Source of the DNA: Sporosarcina sp. ANT_H38
Lineage (GTDB): Bacteria; Bacillota; Bacilli; Bacillales_A; Planococcaceae
Reading direction: 5' to 3'
Assembly: GCF_008369195.1 (NCBI RefSeq)
Contig: NZ_VOBC01000001.1
Location: forward strand, 1,674,001-1,738,000
Length of the DNA stretch: 64,000 nucleotides
The notes under the pieces were generated by a model that did no database searches, had not been told where the DNA came from, and was given only the letters and a program-made list of their open reading frames with translations. Positions 18,798 to 27,527 of this stretch are shown here, one piece after another. Position numbers and translations under genes: made by a program. Numbering within the stretch: the stretch's first letter is position 1; each line of letters opens with the position of its first letter.

Positions 18798-19322
18798 CTA
18801 TTTCAAAATGAATTGAAAGACGATGATTTCGATAGCAATCACCGCAATCGACATGCCTATTATCGTCGGTAAAGCACGTGTATTGGGTATACTCGATTTC
18901 TTCCCAATCGTTGAACGCATAAAATAAGGTGGACTGAGAATTGCACAATATACAAGAAATAAGAAACAAATAAGGAATTGGAACGGAAACCACCAGATTG
19001 CATACTCCATCATTTTCATGCCTGAACCAAGTAGATAGGCAGATGACATGCCGAACAGAACACATTTTACTGCTCCAAAAAACAATACGGTGAATCGCGT
19101 TTTTCTGAATGACGCCAACGCAAAGGTAATTACGAAAAATAAAGCCGACGTTCCAACGGGTCTAATATACCCTGCATCATGGCCTTGAACGACTCGGGCA
19201 TCATAGAAAGAAATTACTCTCTCTACTCCTGTCGCAGACATCTCACGAAACAAGAGCGCCCCACCGATATAGCTGATGGCAAGAATGACAAATAAGTGGA
19301 TGAACGATAAAGAACGGACCAT
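18798..19322 (-). CDS. multipass membrane protein, possibly SpoIIM
   Basis: A protein of 174 residues from an ATG preceded by GGAGGTG (19320-19322); an in-frame ATG ten codons upstream has no good site. Five hydrophobic segments are visible, with a positive hairpin (FRKTRF) in the middle. In B. subtilis the gene between fur and nudF is spoIIM (engulfment, 214 residues), and the position is the main argument for that name. The sequence itself does not show a motif I can rely on, and it is about 40 residues shorter. It may be a diverged SpoIIM or an unrelated membrane protein. Confidence 0.5.
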   Translation of the reverse strand: MVRSLSFIHLFVILAISYIGGALLFREMSATGVERVISFYDARVVQGHDAGYIRPVGTSALFFVITFALASFRKTRFTVLFFGAVKCVLFGMSSAYLLGSGMKMMEYAIWWFPFQFLICFLFLVYCAILSPPYFMRSTIGKKSSIPNTRALPTIIGMSIAVIAIEIIVFQFILK

Positions 19323-19354
19323 TGCTGCACCTCCGCATAGTTTACCCCGCATTA

Positions 19355-19453
19355 ACGGGCAGGCCGACTAGAAACGTGACGTCCTGTACGTCATAAGACT
19401 CCCATTCAAGGTTTGGCGTAAGAAGAAATTGTAAATGGGAGTCAACTGCCCGT
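19355..19453. repeat. three-way-junction-like inverted repeat set
   Basis: Outer arms ACGGGCAG (19355-19362) and CTGCCCGT (19446-19453) enclose two hairpins. One has TGACGT / ACGTCA (19377-19382, 19388-19393) with a 5-base loop. The other has GACTCCCATT / AATGGGAGTC (19397-19406, 19434-19443). All pairings are perfect. There is no T run after the outer stem. It lies between nudF and the spoIIM-like gene, where B. subtilis has the small gene mciZ. Confidence 0.65.
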
Positions 19454-19498
19454 AAAAACACGATTGGTTCAATATATGCTTGTCCGTTCTAATTTAGG

Positions 19499-20047
19499 TC
19501 ACTTTGATAAAAGGTTTTTGACATAAAGAACAGCGAACGCAGTTTTTGCATCGTAAATTTTTCCTGACACAACCATTTCTTGCGCTTCTTCAAGTGTCAC
19601 TTCTAGTAGACCTATGAATTCATCTTCATCCCCTGCAGCAGGGTTTTCTATTTTATACAGATTTTGTGCTAGATACATATGAATTACTTCATCTGCAAAA
19701 CCAGGAGACGTTGCGAAGGACTGGATGTAGGTGAATTCTTTCGCACCGTACCCCGTTTCTTCTTCCAGCTCGCGGACCGCGGTCACTGCCGGTTCCTCTC
19801 CCGGATCTATTTTCCCCGCCGGAATTTCAATAAGTGTCCGTTCCAGCGCTTTTCGATATTGTTCAACGAGCACAATTTTCCCATCAGCAGTAATCGGAAT
19901 GACGGAAACTGCCCCCGGATGTTTGATCAATTCACGTGTCGCTTTCTTGCCATCAGGAAGTTCTACCTCCTCAATACGGAGTGTGATAATTTTTCCTTTA
20001 TAAAGAGTTTCTCCTGAAATGGTTTTTTCTTCATATTTATTCATCAT
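19499..20047 (-). CDS. nudF: ADP-ribose pyrophosphatase (Nudix)
   Basis: A Nudix hydrolase of 182 residues that splits ADP-ribose into AMP and ribose 5-phosphate. The Nudix box is complete: it opens GKIDPGEEP and ends with the metal-binding REUxEExG part, RELEEETGY. The family phrase ELIKHPGAVSVIPI precedes it. The ATG at 20045-20047 has AAGGG six bases upstream, so I prefer it to a TTG two codons earlier. The neighbourhood with fur and xerD is as in B. subtilis. Confidence 0.92.
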   Translation of the reverse strand: MMNKYEEKTISGETLYKGKIITLRIEEVELPDGKKATRELIKHPGAVSVIPITADGKIVLVEQYRKALERTLIEIPAGKIDPGEEPAVTAVRELEEETGYGAKEFTYIQSFATSPGFADEVIHMYLAQNLYKIENPAAGDEDEFIGLLEVTLEEAQEMVVSGKIYDAKTAFAVLYVKNLLSK

Positions 20048-20114
20048 TTTCAACCCTTTCTTATAGAATTTCTGATTCCATCATTGTACCATGGACAAAA
20101 CAGGAGGTGCTTTC

Positions 20115-21017
20115 ATGAAGAAAAGAGAGTTAGGTAAAAGCGGTCTATACGTTTCCGAAATCGGACTCGGTTGCATGTCTCTGCCAGATGATTTGGCTAC
20201 ATCAAAAACCATCGTCGACGCAGCAATTCACGCAGGCATCAATTACTTTGATACAGCCGATTTATATAGTGGCGGTATAAATGAAGAAATTCTAGGGTCG
20301 GCGCTGAAAGGAAAACGGAAGGACATAATCCTCGCTACGAAAGCCGGTAACAAAATGAACTCTGATGGTAATGGATGGACATGGGATTCATCTAAAGAGC
20401 ATATTATGGAGGCCGTCAAAAATAGCCTATTACGCATCGGGACAGATTATATCGATGTCTATCAGCTCCATGGTGGGACAATGGAGGACAATGTAGAGGA
20501 CACCATTGATGCATTTGAAAGCTTAAAAAAAGACGGGCTTATTCGGCAATACGGTATTTCATCGATTCGTCCAAATGTTATAAAGCGATTCTTGGATACT
20601 AGTTCAGCAGTCTCTGTCATGATGCAATATAATCTGCTTGACCGTAGACCAGAAGAATGGTTTCCACTGATCAGCGAGGCTGGTGCCTCTGTCATTACGC
20701 GAGGGACCATTGCCAAAGGATTTTTGACAGATGAAGGATTGGCTAGAGCAGAAAAAGCGAATGGATTTGTTGACTATAATGCTAGTGAACTTACACGTAC
20801 AGTCGAAGCGCTTAGTGAACTATCAGAAGACTTACATGCAACAGCGATTGCTTTCGTACTACGTGATCAAACTGTCGCCTCCGCTCTCATAGGCGCGAGG
20901 ACGACTAAGCAATTGGTCGATTCCATCATTGCTTACGAGAAAAAAGCGACAGACGAAGAAATCAAACAGCTAGAGAGTATTGCGAAAATACACAACTACA
21001 ATGAGCATCGCGTTTGA
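20115..21017 (+). CDS. aldo/keto reductase
   Basis: An NADPH-dependent oxidoreductase of 300 residues with a TIM barrel. The catalytic tetrad is visible: Asp46 and Tyr51 (YFDTADLYSGG), Lys76 (ILATKAG) and His119 (VYQLHGG). The cofactor phosphate loop is ALIGARTTKQL near the C-terminus. GGAGGTG seven bases before the ATG at 20115 decides the start over a codon eight residues upstream. It is divergent from nudF. The substrate is not known; relatives are general stress or YqkF/YhdN-type reductases. The closing terminator is 210 bases away, with repeat array B between. Confidence 0.88.
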   Translation: MKKRELGKSGLYVSEIGLGCMSLPDDLATSKTIVDAAIHAGINYFDTADLYSGGINEEILGSALKGKRKDIILATKAGNKMNSDGNGWTWDSSKEHIMEAVKNSLLRIGTDYIDVYQLHGGTMEDNVEDTIDAFESLKKDGLIRQYGISSIRPNVIKRFLDTSSAVSVMMQYNLLDRRPEEWFPLISEAGASVITRGTIAKGFLTDEGLARAEKANGFVDYNASELTRTVEALSELSEDLHATAIAFVLRDQTVASALIGARTTKQLVDSIIAYEKKATDEEIKQLESIAKIHNYNEHRV

Positions 21018-21116
21018 TTCTCGGCTAAAGGAGCAAACATCAACTAATTACGCTGAATCTAAGTACTGTCTCTCAGTATCAAGGCGTTTCTTACTGTACA
21101 GAGGCCGCCCATCCTG

Positions 21117-21221
21117 TTATGACCGGCATGGAGCTCGTTATGCTCGCCAAGGGCACACTTATGACCGCCAAGGCTTCAATTATGATCGGCATCTGTCGTA
21201 TTATGCTCGCCACGGGTTACT
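21117..21221 (+). repeat. array B of 21-bp TTAT repeats
   Basis: Five head-to-tail units of exactly 21 bases start at 21117, 21138, 21159, 21180 and 21201. Each begins TTATGA or TTATGC and continues (C/T)CG(G/C)CA. One frame reads a heptapeptide repeat of the form Y(D/A)R(H/Q)Gxx five times. There is no ribosome binding site for this frame. It ends five bases before the terminator hairpin of the aldo/keto reductase, a position like array A beside the pdp hairpin. Confidence 0.82.
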
Positions 21222-21226
21222 AGCAC

Positions 21227-21267
21227 AAAAAAGGAGCTACAAACCACTAGGGTTTAAGCTCCTTTTT
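21227..21267 (+). terminator. terminator after the aldo/keto reductase
   Basis: Arms AAAAAGGAGCT and AGCTCCTTTTT with an AAACC / GGTTT inner stem, followed by the T run. Array B lies between it and the gene. Confidence 0.8.
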
Positions 21268-21294
21268 CAATGTAATAATATGTAACTAACTCAC

Positions 21295-21432
21295 TTAAAA
21301 GATTCCATCTTCGTTAGCTCGTAGAAGTATTTTTCCAGACCTATCGACACCTACCACTGCACTTGCTTGCCACCCACGTGCAAATCGACAATGCCAACCA
21401 AAGCCGCACCCGTTAGTTGAATAAGAAAATTC
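21295..21432 (-). other. open in-frame stretch after the methyltransferase stop
   Basis: After the TAA of the methyltransferase the same frame stays open for 45 codons to another TAA (21295-21297). The translated stretch includes GWHCRFARGW and VVGVDRSGKILLRANEDG, which look protein-like. No start codon with a ribosome binding site exists. It may be the tail of a longer ancestral protein or of a decayed second gene. Confidence 0.3.
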
Positions 21433-22215
21433 TTAATCGACCTTTAACTTTATAGCTCTCGTTGTAATAAAAGTTTTAATATGCTTGTCTAAAATCCTTG
21501 TTCCACCAAAATCATCTTCATAAAAACCTGAAATAACAAACCCTGCTTCAATTTGCCCTTGAATTTGGTCTTCCAATGTATGTGCATACTCTATTGTTTG
21601 ACTTGAATTTATATAATCTTGAACTTCATCCTCTAGCAAATGATCCAATGTCGAAGAAGGTATGGAATGTTTAACATCAAGAATACCTTTTCTTTCTTGG
21701 TTATCGTCAAAAATCCATAATAAAGGATTAGTAAATCCAGCAATTAAAATACCTCTATCTTTTAAAACTCTTGAAACTTCCTTCCATACTAGATGAACAT
21801 CTTTCACAAATAAATTAGAAACAGGATGAACAACCATATCAAAATATTCATCTTCAAAGTCACTTAGGTCTGACATATCACCTTGTACCGTTTTTAAAGT
21901 TAGTCCATCACGTTTAGCTACATTTTCATCTTGCTGCAATTGCTTTTTAGATATATCAGTAACTGTTACATCTGCTCCGGCCGCAGCTAAAATTGGTCCT
22001 TGTTGCCCTCCACCAGATGCTAAACAAAGTATTTTTAATCCATCTAAAGATTTCGGAAACCAATTTCTTGGAACCGACTTTTCAGTAGTTACAGTAATTT
22101 CCCATTCACCATATTTACTTTTTTCAATAATTTCGCTACTTACAGATTGGGTGTATCTAGACCCCTCTTCAACTTTCTTATCCCAAGCGTTACTGTTTTG
22201 CTTTGTTGTATCCAT
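21433..22215 (-). CDS. class I SAM-dependent methyltransferase
   Basis: A protein of 260 residues. Motif I is LKILCLASGGGQQGPILAAA, motif II has the acidic residue in VTVTDISKKQL, and motif IV is DMVVHPVSNLF. It is a class I Rossmann-fold methyltransferase of the UbiE-like type; the substrate cannot be told from sequence. It is transcribed alone with a GGAGG site before its ATG. The codons are more AT-rich than in the sporulation block, as in the acetyltransferase next to it, which fits an accessory origin. Confidence 0.85.
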   Translation of the reverse strand: MDTTKQNSNAWDKKVEEGSRYTQSVSSEIIEKSKYGEWEITVTTEKSVPRNWFPKSLDGLKILCLASGGGQQGPILAAAGADVTVTDISKKQLQQDENVAKRDGLTLKTVQGDMSDLSDFEDEYFDMVVHPVSNLFVKDVHLVWKEVSRVLKDRGILIAGFTNPLLWIFDDNQERKGILDVKHSIPSSTLDHLLEDEVQDYINSSQTIEYAHTLEDQIQGQIEAGFVISGFYEDDFGGTRILDKHIKTFITTRAIKLKVD

Positions 22216-22310
22216 TGTAAGACCTCCTATTTTGGCTAGGTTGCTTTTGTGTCACCTTTATAAAGCAAACTGCCGGTTAGTGCAAGAAGGGTTAACGGGG
22301 GCTCTAGTGT

Positions 22311-22877
22311 TTATTTATTACTTTTGGATGCACTCTTCTGAAGGGTGTAATGATAAAACTTTTGGTTTTCAATTTCAATTTCTCCCAAATAATTAAATCC
22401 ACTTTTTTGAATAACTCTATTTGAACTTACATTTCGAGTTAAAACAATGGCATTTAAAAGATCCACATTTGTTTTATCAAATAAGTAGTTAATCAATCCT
22501 TTTACTGCTTTTGTTGTATATCCTCTATTTCTATAGCGCTTTGAAATAGCATAACTAATCTCTCTATTAGGGACAGGTAGCTCTTCTTTAATTCCCGTAT
22601 TGCAAAAACCTATAAACTCACCAGTTTCCTTTAAAATAATCCCTAATTTCAAAAAATTACATTCTTCAATAGTAGGCACTGCTGATAAAAAATCTTTATT
22701 TGACGGGATTTCATAACTTGTTACCCAGTCTAAACGTTGTTCTTTTGTTGAAGTCCAATCTGCTAAAAATTCATTAACTTCAGATTGTGAAGTGATTTCA
22801 TAAATGGCATCAACATCTTCAACACTAAATTCTCTTAGTAAAATTTCTCCACAGTCTATTGTAAATAAGTCGTTCAT
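22311..22877 (-). CDS. GNAT acetyltransferase, RimJ/RimL type
   Basis: A protein of 188 residues. The fold signature is AISKRYRNRGYTTKAVKGLI (acetyl-CoA binding loop), followed by LLNAIVLTRNVSSNRVIQKSGF, typical of RimJ/RimL-like enzymes that acetylate amino termini or small amines. The target is not known. It lies between the methyltransferase and nanE; its start is 25 bases downstream of the nanE stop, so it could be read through from the nan operon. Confidence 0.82.
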   Translation of the reverse strand: MNDLFTIDCGEILLREFSVEDVDAIYEITSQSEVNEFLADWTSTKEQRLDWVTSYEIPSNKDFLSAVPTIEECNFLKLGIILKETGEFIGFCNTGIKEELPVPNREISYAISKRYRNRGYTTKAVKGLINYLFDKTNVDLLNAIVLTRNVSSNRVIQKSGFNYLGEIEIENQKFYHYTLQKSASKSNK

Positions 22878-22902
22878 GTTTCAATATACTCCCTCAAACA
22901 TC

Positions 22903-23580
22903 TTATTTTATTGCTTCAACAAACCTTTTTGTAATATCCATAGGTCTTGTTATGGCTGTTCCAACAACAGCTGAGTAGGCCCCTAGTTCGAACACACGCT
23001 TAAGTTGTTCCGGCAACCAAATGCCACCTTCTGCGATAATCGGGATAGGAAAATCCTTCACAAGTCTTTCGATCAATTCTGTATCTGGTAAGCTTGTCCC
23101 TTGCGTATATTCGGTATAGCCACTAAGTGTCGTTCCTAAACAATCAAATCCTAATTCATAAGCACCTTGCGCTTCTTCATACGTTGAGCAATCGGCCATG
23201 AATACTTGATCACTATATTTCTCACGGATGGTAGGGAAAATTTCGCTTATGAGCTTACCATCAGGCCTTATCCTATTGGTTGCATCTAGCGCAATAATGT
23301 CCACACCTTCTTGATAGAGCAAATCTATTTCTTTTATAGTCGGTGTGATGAACACATCAGATCCCTCGTAAATACTTTTAATAATGCCAATGATCGGCAA
23401 ATCCACAGTTTTTTTAATCTCTCTAATATCTTCAATACTATTCGCTCTAATCCCTTTAGCTCCGCCTTTCATTGCGGAATAAGCCATTTTCCCCATAATA
23501 AACGGGCTGTGCATGGGTTCTTCAGGTAGTGCCTGACAAGAAACAATAAGTTCATGCTCTATGGCAGTAAAAATTTCCAT
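22903..23580 (-). CDS. nanE: N-acetylmannosamine-6-phosphate 2-epimerase
   Basis: A TIM-barrel protein of 225 residues that converts N-acetylmannosamine 6-phosphate to N-acetylglucosamine 6-phosphate. Family stretches are LIVSCQALPEEPMHSPFIM, GAKGIRANSIEDIR, VDIIALDATNRIRPDG and the C-terminal GTAITRP phosphate site. It follows the SGNH hydrolase in the same direction. It supports sialic acid or N-acetylmannosamine use for the whole cluster, although no NanK kinase is in the window. Confidence 0.92.
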   Translation of the reverse strand: MEIFTAIEHELIVSCQALPEEPMHSPFIMGKMAYSAMKGGAKGIRANSIEDIREIKKTVDLPIIGIIKSIYEGSDVFITPTIKEIDLLYQEGVDIIALDATNRIRPDGKLISEIFPTIREKYSDQVFMADCSTYEEAQGAYELGFDCLGTTLSGYTEYTQGTSLPDTELIERLVKDFPIPIIAEGGIWLPEQLKRVFELGAYSAVVGTAITRPMDITKRFVEAIK

Positions 23581-23619
23581 TTTAGTTTTCAGTTGATCAC
23601 ACCCCCATTAACCTTATTT

Positions 23620-24606
23620 CTATTTAAAATACTCCTTAAACTCATTTGCAAAATTATGCCCCATCATCTTATAGCCTTCTGCATTTGGATGAAGTTGATC
23701 GGGGAGCAAGCCCGCGTGTTTTTCCCCCAGGATATCCAACCCATTTATATAAAAAAGGTGGTTATCACCGTTTCTTCTAAATATCTCTACAATTTCTTGT
23801 ACTTGTTGTCTCATTTCAATAAGCGTAAAACCAGCTGAATTAGTTGTTTCCTCTCTAAACGCCCCAAAAATAGGAGAACTTAATACAATTGGAACAGTTG
23901 TATGTTTCTCACGAATAATTTTTATAAATCCAATGATAATCGCTTGAAATGTTCGCTCATTATAACTGTTTGCACCATATATATTTATACCCGCACAAAG
24001 GGAAATGAAGTTAACAGGCGTATCCCTAATCGTTCTAGCAATCATTGGTTCAAACTGGCATTGTCCACTGAATCCCAGACAGGTTAAATCCAAATCCAAT
24101 TCGGCCGCGGTAATAGCGGGCCATGTCTTTGAAGGACTTTCCGCCGCGTGGCATTGAGTGATGGAACTCCCATAAGCGAGCCATTTTTTCCTTAATGAAT
24201 TAGGAGAGTTCCAATTCGCATCAATAGCAATATAAACATCTCTTACGGCAACTTTATGTTGCTGAGACAAATAGATTTCAACAAATTTATTTTTTGCTAA
24301 AAGACCATCCACTGTAAAGGATGTATCCTTAGGACTAACAATTATTGTCTTCACTAATTCTCTATCAATTAGGAGATCGAATTCCACTTCAACTTCAGAT
24401 GCCGCCAATTCCACTTTGATTATTGGTGAATTTGTTTCGAACGTTATTCGAACGCCTGCCGGTATTTCTGCGGTTCCGTTAAGTTGATTTGGCGTATAAA
24501 AATCTTTTTCATCATAAAATATTCTCCACGGACTAATAAGTCCTCCACTTTTTTCAAGCGATATGGCACCCAACACTGTTTCTGAATTCAGGAAAATTGG
24601 TTTCAT
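23620..24606 (-). CDS. SGNH/GDSL esterase, possible sialic acid O-acetylesterase
   Basis: A protein of 328 residues. The N-terminal 130 residues form a beta-rich domain (after GGLISPWRIFYDE), and the SGNH hydrolase domain follows. Catalytic residues: Ser148 in YGSSITQ, Gly in LGFSGQ, Asn208 in CAGIN, and the Asp303-His306 pair in PDQLHP. No signal peptide is visible, so it should act inside the cell. The place between nanA and nanE suggests that it removes O-acetyl groups from an imported sugar such as O-acetylated sialic acid. That role is inferred from context only. Confidence 0.75.
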   Translation of the reverse strand: MKPIFLNSETVLGAISLEKSGGLISPWRIFYDEKDFYTPNQLNGTAEIPAGVRITFETNSPIIKVELAASEVEVEFDLLIDRELVKTIIVSPKDTSFTVDGLLAKNKFVEIYLSQQHKVAVRDVYIAIDANWNSPNSLRKKWLAYGSSITQCHAAESPSKTWPAITAAELDLDLTCLGFSGQCQFEPMIARTIRDTPVNFISLCAGINIYGANSYNERTFQAIIIGFIKIIREKHTTVPIVLSSPIFGAFREETTNSAGFTLIEMRQQVQEIVEIFRRNGDNHLFYINGLDILGEKHAGLLPDQLHPNAEGYKMMGHNFANEFKEYFK

Positions 24607-24630
24607 TTCTACACCGCCAATTACGTCATT

Positions 24631-25548
24631 TTAATTTTGAATCCGATATTTCATTATTACTTCGTCAATCCTATTGTTAATTCCTTCAATTTTTTCGAAA
24701 TCTTCTCCAGACACCGGCTCCAATGGGCCTCTAACGCTACCAATATTTACGCCTCTTAGTTTATAGATTTCTTTAATAACAGAGTACATTGAACCATTCA
24801 ATGAGCATAATGCAATAATGATGTCATTAATGTCATGTTGAATTTTTCTCGCTTCCGAGAAGTTACCTGCTGATACAAACTCTTCTGCTTTTAGAAACAA
24901 CTCTGGCATCACACCATAAGTGCCTCCAATCCCGCTATCTGCGCCAATTAATCTTCCTGATACATATTGTTCATCTGGACCATTAAAGACAATAAAGTCT
25001 TCATGAGCTGTCGCTTTAAATCTTTCGATATCTATGACTGGCATCGAAGAATTTTTCACACCTATTAACTTGTCGTTCTTTAATAACTTCTTGAGTAATT
25101 TAATTGAAAGACTATATCCGGTCGTTTGAGGGATGTTGTAGATAATAAACGGCAAATCCGTCGAATCCATAATTTCCGTCCAGTACTTTTCAATTGCACT
25201 TTCAGGCAGTTGAAAATAAATTGGCGGTATAGCAGACAACGCATCATAGCCCAATTCTTCCGCATACTTCGCTAATTCAACACTGTCCTTTGTTGATGGC
25301 GCTCCGACATGGGCGATTAACGTAAGTTTTCCCTTCAAGCATTCGGCAACATATTTCAATGTCGCCTTTCTTTCCTCGAGATTTTGATAAATACACTCCC
25401 CCGAACTTCCACCAACATAGAGACCTTGTACGCCTTTTTCGTAGAGATGGTTCGCTAACACCTTAATTCTTTCTGGTGATATCTCTCCTGATTCATCATA
25501 ACAAGCATAGAATGCTGGAATAATTCCTTTATACTTATCTAGTAACAT
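24631..25548 (-). CDS. nanA: N-acetylneuraminate lyase family protein
   Basis: A class I aldolase of 305 residues of the DHDPS/NAL family. Schiff-base Lys165 (IGVKNSS) and Tyr137 (YNIPQTTGYSL) fall at the same numbers as in E. coli NanA, and the carboxylate-binding loop is GGSSGE (47-52). NanA splits N-acetylneuraminate into N-acetylmannosamine and pyruvate. The neighbouring nanE and sugar transporter favour this over dihydrodipicolinate synthase. A second, different DapA-family gene is at 55243-56166 in the aromatic cluster. Confidence 0.85.
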   Translation of the reverse strand: MLLDKYKGIIPAFYACYDESGEISPERIKVLANHLYEKGVQGLYVGGSSGECIYQNLEERKATLKYVAECLKGKLTLIAHVGAPSTKDSVELAKYAEELGYDALSAIPPIYFQLPESAIEKYWTEIMDSTDLPFIIYNIPQTTGYSLSIKLLKKLLKNDKLIGVKNSSMPVIDIERFKATAHEDFIVFNGPDEQYVSGRLIGADSGIGGTYGVMPELFLKAEEFVSAGNFSEARKIQHDINDIIIALCSLNGSMYSVIKEIYKLRGVNIGSVRGPLEPVSGEDFEKIEGINNRIDEVIMKYRIQN

Positions 25549-25602
25549 ATTCTGTTCTCCCCTCTTATCTAAATAAGTTCGATACCTATATATTTATGTA
25601 AT

Positions 25603-25646
25603 CTGGGCGAAGGCGCCTTATAAGGGGCGACTTTTCGCCGAGCGTC
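25603..25646. repeat. GGCGCC-centred palindromic element, copy 1
   Basis: The 25 bases at 25603-25627 match 55174-55198 in opposite orientation with two differences; the centre is AAGGCGCCTT. It is followed by GGGCGA / TCGCC (25625-25639), which can pair. It lies between the second sugar permease and nanA. It may act as an RNA hairpin that separates expression of transporter and enzymes. Confidence 0.6.
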
Positions 25647-25657
25647 GAAGCAATTTT

Positions 25658-26539
25658 TCATTTGACTGAGCCCATCGTAATGCCTTGTGTAAAGGACTTT
25701 TGGAACAGTGCGAATATGACAATCATCGGTAAAGAAGCAAGTGCAGCACCAGCCATCATGACCCCGTAATCGGTCTTATGTTCACCCTGCATTGTAGCGA
25801 TTCCTAGTGGCAGTGTCATCATTTCCGTTGACCGAGTGATTACAAGTTGGCTGAAATAATCGTTCCAACTTAACATGAAAGTGAAGATCGCTAAAGCACC
25901 TAAGGCTGGTTTAAGCATTGGAATAACAATATGCCAAAACGTACGAATTTCACCACATCCATCCATCTTTGCAGCTTCTAAGAGTTCATTAGGTATCGTT
26001 TGAGAAAACTGTTTCATAAGGAAAACACCGAAGGGCCAGCCGATTGCCGGAATGATTAACCCTTTATATGTATCTACCCATCCGAAATCCGCTAGCATTG
26101 TAAATAATGGAACTAGAATAACTTGTTTAGGTAGTGCCATTGCAGCAATTAGTACGATAAAGATTAGCTTGCGCCCTGGAAACACTTTTTTTGCAAGGAC
26201 AAAACCCGCTGTAGCACTTACAAAACAGACTGCAATCATTTCACTGCTTGCAATAAAGAAACTATTAAATGTCCAGCGCCACACTGGATTACTAAATAAT
26301 GTTACCCAGTTATCCAGTATTGGTTTTAATGGAAACCATTCTGGTGGTATCGTTATCGCAACAACTTGGGCTTTAAATGCCCCCGTGACGATCCAATAAA
26401 ACGGAAAAATGAAGAATAGTGCAGAGAGAATCAATAATAGAGTAGAAATTATTTTTAATGCACTTAATTCACGAAACCATTTTTTATTTGGAGATAGATT
26501 AAATTTTTTCTTCCTGTTTAACTGAGATTGTGTTTTCAC
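25658..26539 (-). CDS. carbohydrate ABC transporter permease (MalG type)
   Basis: A membrane protein of 293 residues with six helices. The CUT1 permease signature EAAKMDGCGEIRTFWHIVIPMLKP is in the C-terminal half. It forms the channel with the next gene. No ATP-binding subunit is in the cluster, so a shared MsmX-type ATPase encoded elsewhere probably drives it. It lies 16 bases after the first permease. Confidence 0.92.
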   Translation of the reverse strand: MKTQSQLNRKKKFNLSPNKKWFRELSALKIISTLLLILSALFFIFPFYWIVTGAFKAQVVAITIPPEWFPLKPILDNWVTLFSNPVWRWTFNSFFIASSEMIAVCFVSATAGFVLAKKVFPGRKLIFIVLIAAMALPKQVILVPLFTMLADFGWVDTYKGLIIPAIGWPFGVFLMKQFSQTIPNELLEAAKMDGCGEIRTFWHIVIPMLKPALGALAIFTFMLSWNDYFSQLVITRSTEMMTLPLGIATMQGEHKTDYGVMMAGAALASLPMIVIFALFQKSFTQGITMGSVK

Positions 26540-26554
26540 GACGTTCCCCTCCCT

Positions 26555-27451
26555 CTAATACTCAACATCATTGCCTAAGTATTTAAATTGAATGATAGAA
26601 ATCACTCCAATGACAATAGCTAGAATGACACCCATTGCAGAAGCTAAGCCAAAATTACCGAGGAGAAATGCTTGTTGATATACGCCATACATCACGGTCG
26701 ATGTGCTATAAATAGGACCTCCAGAGGTTAGCAATTGGATGAGAGCGAAACACTGAAACGAATTAATTGTCGTAATGACTATCACATATAAACTTGTGGG
26801 CATCAGTAACGGCCATATAATTTTCCGGAAAATTTGTCCCGGCGTTGCTCGATCAATCTGTGCCGCTTCAATATAAGTAGTTGGAATATTACCGAGTGAA
26901 GCAACATACAAAATAATCGGCTGTCCAACGGAAGTCGTGATTAATATAACCGTAATCGCCATCAAAGCCGTTTTGGGATCTCCCAGCCAGGAGACCGGCT
27001 CTATTCCAAAAAAACTAGTAATATAATTCAGGATTCCAAAATTCGGATGATAAATCCAACCCCATACGACAGTGACACTTACCACTGAAGTCACTGCAGG
27101 CAGATAGAATATACCTCTACAAAATGATCTTATAAATTCGCTTTTCTTATAGATGGACATCGCTACAAAAATAGAAAAACCAATAACGATAGGAACAGCA
27201 ACTGCGACAAGTACAATCGTATTAATCATAGATTTATGGAATGTTTTATCATGATAAAGCGTTACATAATTATCCCATCCAATAAATTCAAAACTTGTAA
27301 TGTTGTAATCGAAAAAACTCATGTATATTCCTCTAAGCATCGGATATACAACAAAAATAAGGAAAAATGTTAACGCAGGTAATAAAAATAAATAGCTCAT
27401 CATCCAGTCACGTAATTTGTTTTTGTTTGGTTTACGAATGGTAGCTAACAT
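26555..27451 (-). CDS. carbohydrate ABC transporter permease (MalF/UgpA type)
   Basis: A membrane protein of 298 residues with six helices. The EAA loop is IEAAQIDRATPGQIFRKIIW, typical of CUT1 sugar transporters. It is placed between the binding protein and the MalG-type permease, all in one direction. With the NanA and NanE genes the likely cargo is a sialic acid or an amino sugar. Confidence 0.92.
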   Translation of the reverse strand: MLATIRKPNKNKLRDWMMSYLFLLPALTFFLIFVVYPMLRGIYMSFFDYNITSFEFIGWDNYVTLYHDKTFHKSMINTIVLVAVAVPIVIGFSIFVAMSIYKKSEFIRSFCRGIFYLPAVTSVVSVTVVWGWIYHPNFGILNYITSFFGIEPVSWLGDPKTALMAITVILITTSVGQPIILYVASLGNIPTTYIEAAQIDRATPGQIFRKIIWPLLMPTSLYVIVITTINSFQCFALIQLLTSGGPIYSTSTVMYGVYQQAFLLGNFGLASAMGVILAIVIGVISIIQFKYLGNDVEY

Positions 27452-27527
27452 TCTTCTTTCACCCCAATCTAGTTCTTTATGTAAAGGAGCAGCTTATAAT
27501 CACTGCTCCTCCTCTCCACTTTAATTT

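Noticed and set aside
19353..19498. mciZ gene
   Set aside because: A 39-codon minus frame with GTG start exists here, but it does not resemble MciZ and has no ribosome binding site; the region is better explained by the nested inverted repeats.
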